Shown one piece after another: positions 39,881 through 44,440 of a stretch of 44,440 bases of DNA. Position 1 is the first letter of the stretch, and each line of letters begins with the position of its first letter. Source of the stretch: Paracoccaceae bacterium (GTDB taxonomy: Bacteria; Pseudomonadota; Alphaproteobacteria; Rhodobacterales; Rhodobacteraceae); contig JANSXS010000068.1 of the NCBI GenBank assembly GCA_024742835.1, positions 1 to 44,440 of the forward strand, read 5' to 3'. The translations under genes were made by a program, and so were the position numbers. The notes under the pieces were generated by a model. That model saw only the letters and a list, made by a program, of their open reading frames with translations, was not told the DNA's origin and did not search any database.

Positions 39881-40533
39881 TCCGCGAACAGCGTCGTCAT
39901 GTCCTGATCCTCGAACAATACGCGCGCCTCGTCCTGGGATGTCAGGATCACGTCGGTTTCCAGTTCTGACATGATCTCGTCGCGTCTGGTGGCGGCATTA
40001 TCCACACCAAGCGCGGCCGCGATAAGGGACCAGACATAGGCTGTCTGCATGTCCGGCTCGGGCAGGATGGTGCTGTTGAACTCAATGTATTGCATGATCG
40101 CGCTGCGGTCCCCGCGCTCCAGCCGGGTGCGCAGTCTCTCGTCGATCCGCTCGAATACCACATCCTGCGCATCGGCGGTCACCAGACCGGACAGGTCGGC
40201 GCTGAACTTGATGGCGCGCTCAACGCCGCCCAACTGCGCCAGCAGGGACCATTCCAGCGCTTGAACGAAATTCTGCGGCAGCCCCTGTCCCGCGCGCAAC
40301 AACAGCGCAAGATTGAACTGCGCGTCGTAATCGTCCTCTTGCGCAAGCGTCTCGAACACGGATGTGGCCGTCGCAAAATCCTTGGCCTGCACGGCCCGCA
40401 CCGCGCGTTGAAACGGGTCCGCCTCGGCAAGATGCGCCTCTGCCATGGCGCCGGTGCCAAGGGTCCCAAGCGCCGCTGCGGCGATGGCCCGCGTCAGGTG
40501 GGGTCGTGGAAAGGGACGTTCGCGCGCTGTCAT
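39859..40533 (-). CDS. Secreted Sel1/TPR-like repeat protein
   Basis: A 224-residue exported protein with a signal peptide (ending LGTGAMAEA, ~residue 32) and helical repeats: DPFQRAVRAVQAKDFATATS, then YDAQFNLALLLRAGQGLPQN, then FVQALEWSLLAQLGGVERAI, like Sel1 repeats, which mediate protein contacts. No catalytic residues are seen. It stands alone on the minus strand between the flgN side and flagellin, with 22 bp of 3' overlap with the gene before it. A motility role is inferred from location only. Confidence 0.8.
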   Translation of the reverse strand: MTARERPFPRPHLTRAIAAAALGTLGTGAMAEAHLAEADPFQRAVRAVQAKDFATATSVFETLAQEDDYDAQFNLALLLRAGQGLPQNFVQALEWSLLAQLGGVERAIKFSADLSGLVTADAQDVVFERIDERLRTRLERGDRSAIMQYIEFNSTILPEPDMQTAYVWSLIAAALGVDNAATRRDEIMSELETDVILTSQDEARVLFEDQDMTTLFADQASGGL

Positions 40534-40784
40534 GGTCTGCTCCGGCCTTGTTGTTGCCCCTAGGGTAAACCATTCGCAACTAGGCGCAATTGCTTATAGC
40601 GTCCGGACCGCCCCCAGCGATCCTTTGCGATCGGCGGAACAGTTAAGTTTTTCACCCTGTTCCTAAACCTCCGACTCGGCCTGTCGTTTCCTTACTCAGA
40701 CCGAAGGCAACACCACAAACGCCGAGCGGTTCAAAGCGTCAGCACGGTGTGCCGCGCAGTATAGACTTGAAACAGGAGAGTGTA

Positions 40785-41972
40785 ATGGCACTTGCAATTG
40801 CGACAAACACGGGCGCCTTGATGGCCGCAGCCTCTGCGTCCAGCGTCAACAAGGACATGGAAACATCGATGGAGCGCCTGTCGACAGGCAAGCGCATCAA
40901 CTCTGCAAATGACGACGCAGCTGGCGTGGCAATTGCGTCGCGCCTTTCGTCGGAAATCCGCGGCACTAACCAGGCGATCCGAAATGCTATGGATGCCCAA
41001 GGTCTGATTGACACTGCGGAAGGTGCGCACAAAGAGGTAGAAAACATCCTCCAGCGTATGCGGGAACTGGCAGTGCAGGCTGCAAACGATACAAATGATA
41101 GTACCGATCGTTCCAACCTATCGGCGGAGATGACGCAGCTCACGACGGAAATCACACGCATTGCGACGACCAGCTCTTGGGCCGGTCAAGCTTTGTTGAA
41201 CGGTGACGCATCAACAGCTACTCCCGCCACTGCAACCACCCAAGAAGCAACTTTTAATTTCCAGATCGGTGCCGGCAGTAAGGACCAAGAACAAATTTCT
41301 GTGGATGTCAAGGCTATGACTGCGGAAGCACTGGGTGTTGCAGGTTCGGGTACAGTTGCAACGATCACCAACGTGGCGTCGTCTCTTTCTGGTGGTACAT
41401 CTACCGTTAGTTCCATGAGCGTTAGCACCGCAGGCGTTGTAACGTTCAACTCTGGCAGTAGCACCGCCATTGCAGCCGGAAGCACATACAGTTTCACTGT
41501 TGAAGGGGTGGATATCTCTATTACAGTTGACGCGACCGACTCGTATGCGGATACGGCTGCTGGTGTGGCTAAGCAAATGGGTGATGCAATTGTAGCAGCT
41601 GATATCACTGGGTTGAACGTCGCTGTTAATGAGAGCGCAGGAACGGTAACGCTTACCAACGGTGGTTCGCTTAGCCTAACCAATGCAACAAACGCACGAA
41701 GCGCCGTTAATAACATCGACTCGGCAATCGAAACACTCAATACGCAGAGAGCTAATTTGGGTGCTGTTTCTAACCGTTTGGACAACACGGTCAGCAATCT
41801 AACAAATGCAGTAATCAACTTGGAAGCTGGAAAGGGACGCATTGAAGACGCTGATTTCGCGGCGGAAAGCACGTCGCTTGCCAAAAGCCAAATCCTTCAG
41901 CAGGCATCCACTGCCATGCTGGCACAGGCCAATGCTTCCAAGCAGAACGTCCTGAGCCTGCTTCAAGGCTAA
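40785..41972 (+). CDS. fliC: Flagellin FliC
   Basis: A 395-residue filament protein. N-terminal D0/D1 (MERLSTGKRINSANDDAAGV, then AIASRLSSEIRGTNQAIRNA, then AEGAHKEVENILQRMRELAV) and C-terminal D1/D0 (FAAESTSLAKSQILQQASTA, then MLAQANASKQNVLSLLQG) are fully conserved; residues ~155-295 are the variable Thr/Ser/Gly/Ala-rich surface domain. ATG 40785 has AGGAGAG ahead; the ORF extension to 40749 is rejected because its starts lack a ribosome site. No sigma-54 site is found upstream; a sigma-28 promoter is expected but none is convincing. A strong terminator follows. Confidence 0.95.
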   Translation: MALAIATNTGALMAAASASSVNKDMETSMERLSTGKRINSANDDAAGVAIASRLSSEIRGTNQAIRNAMDAQGLIDTAEGAHKEVENILQRMRELAVQAANDTNDSTDRSNLSAEMTQLTTEITRIATTSSWAGQALLNGDASTATPATATTQEATFNFQIGAGSKDQEQISVDVKAMTAEALGVAGSGTVATITNVASSLSGGTSTVSSMSVSTAGVVTFNSGSSTAIAAGSTYSFTVEGVDISITVDATDSYADTAAGVAKQMGDAIVAADITGLNVAVNESAGTVTLTNGGSLSLTNATNARSAVNNIDSAIETLNTQRANLGAVSNRLDNTVSNLTNAVINLEAGKGRIEDADFAAESTSLAKSQILQQASTAMLAQANASKQNVLSLLQG

Positions 41973-41995
41973 AAAATAAATTTGGCATGAAAATT

Positions 41996-42026
41996 GAAGG
42001 CCTGGGCTATGAACGCCTAGGCCTTC
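41996..42026 (+). terminator. Terminator after flagellin
   Basis: GAAGGCCTGGGC (41996-42007) and GCCTAGGCCTTC (42015-42026) pair over 11 of 12 bases around the loop TATGAAC, followed by ATTCTTT. A strong hairpin 24 bases after the fliC stop, so the next gene needs its own promoter or read-through. Confidence 0.8.
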
Positions 42027-42120
42027 ATTCTTTCGGGCGAGCGATAAAGGGGAAGCTGAGCCGTTCGGCTGTTTAAAGTTGCCCTGTCGCTCTGCACAGA
42101 TGCAAACGTAGGAGGCCAAA

Positions 42121-43794
42121 ATGGACCAGACGCAGATTGGACTTGAGAAATCTTTTATCGAACTGCGCCGCCTTCTGAACGAAGGTCTCGCACATCACGC
42201 ATACGCGCTCTCATCCGTTCTTGTTGAAAAATTTCCCGAAAATGATCGTGCACAGTTAAACCATGCTGTTGTGTGTATAGCCAAAAATGAGCCTATCGAA
42301 GCCATTAAGCATGCGACGCAAGCTTATCAGTTAAATAATGAACATAAAATGGCTCATAAGCTTGTGGCAAAAGCATATTTTGCTCTAGACGAGTTTTCTG
42401 AAGCGCTAAAGTTTTCAGAGCATTACATCAATGATAACCCAGAAGATCCGGAAGCTTATCTGCTGTCCGGCATCGCTTTTTACAAGCTCAGATATTTGCA
42501 TGACGCCGAGAATCGCTTGAACAGCGCGCTTAGTTTCAACGAATTAAAAGACAAGATCAAGGCCGATTGCCTAATACATCTTGGAATGACTCTCAGTGGA
42601 ATAGATGGCAGATCGGATGAGGCCGAAGTTGCTGCGCGCGCAGCAGTTGAAATTTTTCCTGAGACCGCTTCTTACCATATGGAATTCGGTAATATTCTAT
42701 CTTTGCGCAGCAAAGAGAGTGAAGCCATTCAGCATTTTGACTGGGCACTTGAACTGAACCCGCACTTGGGCTCAGCATACTGGAACAAGTCCCGCTCAAG
42801 AAAAATTGGGCCAAATGATCTTCCTTTCATCGAAACAATGAAATCACTTTACCTGAGTGAAGGGCTTGCCCCCCGTGACCAGACCTTGATTGGCTTTTCA
42901 CTTGCTAAGGCTCTCAACGACCTTGGTAACTACGAGGGAGCAGTTGATTGCTGGATAACTGCAAACCGCGTCCAGCGGAAAAGCGAAGGCTTCAACATCT
43001 CTGTGGAAAAGCTTCAGTTTGCCCGTTACTACTCTGAAGTTCCAAAAGGAGTGCCGCCGGAAATGAGGTTTGATGCGGAAACAGAGCCGCAGCCGATCTT
43101 CATTCTTGGCATGCCTCGCTCCGGGACAACGCTTACAGAACAAATAATTGGAGCTCATTCGCGTGTCACACCCCTGGGGGAACTTGAATACATGTCCAGG
43201 TCAGTTGAAATGGCAAGGCGCGAATTTGGAGCACCCACTTCACCGGAAGCAATACAGTTTATTCGCACAATGTACCTTGCCTTTCTTGCTCCACACCGTT
43301 CGTCAACAAGTATCATAACTGACAAAATGCCTCTGAACTTTCGGTTCATTCCGATTATTGCTCACGCATTTCCTGAGGCACGAATAATTCATTGCCGACG
43401 TGATGCACGGGCCGTGTGCTTTTCGAATTTTTCAACTCATTTTCCAGCAAAGGGGTTGGTATACAGTTGTGACCAACAGGATGTTGCTGAGTTTTACAAA
43501 CTCTACCACGATTTTATGTTGCACACTGAAAACCAGTTTGGACCTAGAATTTATAACCTGGATTATGAACAGCTAACTGAAAATCAAGAGGAGAAAACTA
43601 AGTGCCTTCTTAATTATTGTGGTCTTGAATTTGAACGTGCTTGTCTTGAATTTCACAATTCAGACAGAGCCATTACGACCGCTAGTCAACGGCAAGTAAA
43701 GCGAGGTATGTACAAGGGAAGCTCTGACCGATGGCGCCGCTATGAGCCATGGCTTGGTGAAATGATAGCAACTTTAGAAAAACATGGCCTCTGA
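42121..43794 (+). CDS. TPR-sulfotransferase fusion protein
   Basis: A 557-residue protein. Residues ~1-260 are tetratricopeptide repeats (AEAYLLSGIAFYKLRYLHDA type units). The C-terminal half is a PAPS-dependent sulfotransferase: the 5' phosphosulfate loop FILGMPRSGTTLTEQIIG (GMPRSGTT at 330-337) and the 3' phosphate site region (HCRRDARAVCFSNFSTHF, ~425). Family members transfer sulfate to proteins or glycans. AGGAGG lies 5 bases before ATG 42121. The gene is visibly AT-richer than the flagellar genes around it, suggesting later acquisition. It follows flagellin after a terminator, so modification of the filament protein or its glycans is possible. The substrate cannot be read from sequence. 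Confidence 0.87.
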   Translation: MDQTQIGLEKSFIELRRLLNEGLAHHAYALSSVLVEKFPENDRAQLNHAVVCIAKNEPIEAIKHATQAYQLNNEHKMAHKLVAKAYFALDEFSEALKFSEHYINDNPEDPEAYLLSGIAFYKLRYLHDAENRLNSALSFNELKDKIKADCLIHLGMTLSGIDGRSDEAEVAARAAVEIFPETASYHMEFGNILSLRSKESEAIQHFDWALELNPHLGSAYWNKSRSRKIGPNDLPFIETMKSLYLSEGLAPRDQTLIGFSLAKALNDLGNYEGAVDCWITANRVQRKSEGFNISVEKLQFARYYSEVPKGVPPEMRFDAETEPQPIFILGMPRSGTTLTEQIIGAHSRVTPLGELEYMSRSVEMARREFGAPTSPEAIQFIRTMYLAFLAPHRSSTSIITDKMPLNFRFIPIIAHAFPEARIIHCRRDARAVCFSNFSTHFPAKGLVYSCDQQDVAEFYKLYHDFMLHTENQFGPRIYNLDYEQLTENQEEKTKCLLNYCGLEFERACLEFHNSDRAITTASQRQVKRGMYKGSSDRWRRYEPWLGEMIATLEKHGL

Positions 43795-43854
43795 CTTGGT
43801 CCAGGCAAGCGTTAATGCTGAAGTAATTCAACCCTTTTCCTTATCGGGGCCACT

Positions 43855-44256
43855 ATGAAAATCTTCGCACAAATCATCGCAACAGTTGGTGCATTTACAC
43901 TGGCTTACCTGGTGTATTTGTTCTGGCCCGAAATCCGTCACGCGACACGGTTGGGTGAACCACAGCAGATCACTGCTGAGGTACAACTCAACAATCGCTG
44001 CCCCATCAAAGATATCGATTTTGTTGTGCGCCATGTAAAAACCAACCGCACAGCGGCATTTTCCAACGGCTTAGCCCGCATTTCAGTGTTGGAAGGTGAC
44101 TATGTGGAACTGCAATTGAGTGCTCGTTACAGAGAAGTGCAGTTCAACGGTTTCCGCCAGCGCGCCTCGCAAAACATGACCATGACCGCGGATTGCGGCA
44201 AGGGCGAGCGTATGCAGGGCACAATGGACAGCATGCGCGACAAGTTTGGTGACTAA
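43855..44256 (+). CDS. Unknown membrane-anchored periplasmic protein
   Basis: Not recognised. 133 residues: a membrane anchor (IIATVGAFTLAYLVYLFW, ~7-24) then a compact beta-rich domain (AEVQLNNRCPIKDIDFVVRH, SVLEGDYVELQLSARYREVQ) with two cysteines (NNRCPI and TADCGK) that could form a disulfide outside the membrane. It lies 60 bp after the sulfotransferase gene, and its stop touches the palindromic element at 44255. No family is suggested. Confidence 0.68.
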   Translation: MKIFAQIIATVGAFTLAYLVYLFWPEIRHATRLGEPQQITAEVQLNNRCPIKDIDFVVRHVKTNRTAAFSNGLARISVLEGDYVELQLSARYREVQFNGFRQRASQNMTMTADCGKGERMQGTMDSMRDKFGD

Positions 44257-44301
44257 AGCGTTCTACCTTTCGCCTCTGTTTCAGGTCAAAAGCGAAACGC
44301 C
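44255..44301. repeat. Palindromic intergenic element, copy 4
   Basis: AAAGCGTTCTACCTTTCGCC, then TCTGTTTCAGGTCAAAA, then GCGAAACGCC. On the minus strand it reads GCGTTTCGC, then ACCTGAAAC, and ends GAACGCTTT. It follows directly on the stop codon at 44254-44256 and ends 30 bp before the sigma-54 promoter at 44332. Confidence 0.5.
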
Positions 44302-44331
44302 GTGATCTGGCGGATCACCCGTGATACTGCT

Positions 44332-44347
44332 TGGCGTGGAACTTGCA
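44332..44347 (+). promoter_or_regulatory. Sigma-54 promoter for the gene leaving the window
   Basis: TGGCGTG-GAAC-TTGCA, with GG (44333-44334) and GC (44345-44346) 12 bp apart; the -12 half is perfect and the -24 half has two changed bases. Predicted start near 44358, 18 bp before ATG 44376. Confidence 0.7.
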
Positions 44348-44375
44348 TCTGGCTGGCCAGGATGGAGGGTGACCC

Positions 44376-44440
44376 ATGGCTATAGGTTCGGTTGGCGGTC
44401 TGGCGCAGGCATATAAACCGACGCTGGACAGGTTCGACAC
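44376..44440 (+). CDS. 5' end of an unidentified RpoN-controlled gene (runs off the window)
   Basis: Only 21 full codons are visible, beginning MAIGSVGGLAQAYK. GGAGG lies seven bases before the ATG and a sigma-54 promoter precedes it, so it is a real start and probably a flagellar gene. The visible residues match no flagellar family I recognise; they do not look like the usual FliD start, although fliD is absent from the rest of the window. Confidence 0.55.
   Translation, partial: MAIGSVGGLAQAYKPTLDRFD

Noticed and set aside
40643..40670. Sigma-28 promoter candidate for fliC (TTAAGTTTTT)
   Set aside because: The -35 part looks right but no GCCGATAA-like -10 lies at the proper distance.
42078..42106. 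Sigma-28-like TAAAGTTG before the sulfotransferase gene
   Set aside because: The -10 position (TGCACAGA) matches the consensus poorly; it would have tied the gene to the late flagellar class.
1..44440. tRNA, rRNA, CRISPR arrays, insertion sequences, prophage or attachment sites
   Set aside because: None seen on either strand; apart from the short palindromes and one 15-base tandem repeat I found no repeats.

Overview
The window is one continuous flagellar gene cluster, about 44 kb long, from an alphaproteobacterium, most likely a member of the Rhodobacterales. The layout and regulator set match what is known of the Fla1 flagellum of Rhodobacter sphaeroides. The markers are a dedicated sigma-54 (rpoN), a split pair of sigma-54 activators (FleQ with a DNA-binding domain but no N-terminal domain, FleT with no DNA-binding domain), FliA/FlgM, a MotF-like protein after flhB, and FlgP/FlgT ring proteins. 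The order assignment rests on this resemblance, not on any marker gene. No rRNA, tRNA, CRISPR array, insertion sequence or prophage was seen.

Layout. 1-3637: the end of flgK and flgL. 3807-5345: an extra rod/hook-family protein and a DUF882/M15 peptidoglycan peptidase. 5450-7387: flhG, fliA and an unknown gene. 7480-8589 (minus): fleQ. 8869-16005: fleT and fliEFGHIJ. 16102-25471: fliK, fliL, fliM, fliN, fliO, fliP, fliQ, fliR, flhB and four small or membrane genes including a motF candidate. 27743-25713 (minus): motA and motB of the PomA/PomB type. 27823-30107: a secreted DUF1566 protein, a small minus-strand membrane protein and rpoN. 35781-30104 (minus): flhA, flhF, fliS, a fliT-like gene, a CBS-domain gene and an unknown gene. 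35959-39880: flgP, flgT, a LysM/FimV-like gene, flgA, flgM, flgN and a membrane protein. 40533-39859 (minus): a secreted Sel1-like protein. 40785-44256: flagellin, a TPR-sulfotransferase and a small anchored protein. 44376 onward: the first codons of another gene.

How it works together. I found nine sites with the sigma-54 -24/-12 pattern (GG and GC exactly 12 bp apart), placed before most operons: 3757, 5409, 8781 and 8828 (tandem before fleT), 16053, 27798 (minus), 35903 (plus) and 35930 (minus) overlapping between flgP and flhA, and 44332. Together with rpoN, fleQ and fleT in the same window this describes a self-contained sigma-54 regulon that makes the basal body, export gate, stator and rings. 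FliA and FlgM would then gate the late genes. Several ATG/TTG starts were moved downstream because the longest ORF would run through these promoters.

Less expected items: a degenerate FlhF paired with an FlhG that lacks the N-terminal FlhF-activating motif; a four-member intergenic palindrome family; face-to-face overlapping sigma-54 promoters; a microprotein cassette after flhB (two-helix membrane protein, four-cysteine protein, MotF-like, PDZ plus two helices); and an AT-rich TPR-sulfotransferase directly after flagellin. No stretch above 300 bases lacks a gene; the longest gaps are 8590-8868, 25472-25712 and 40534-40784.
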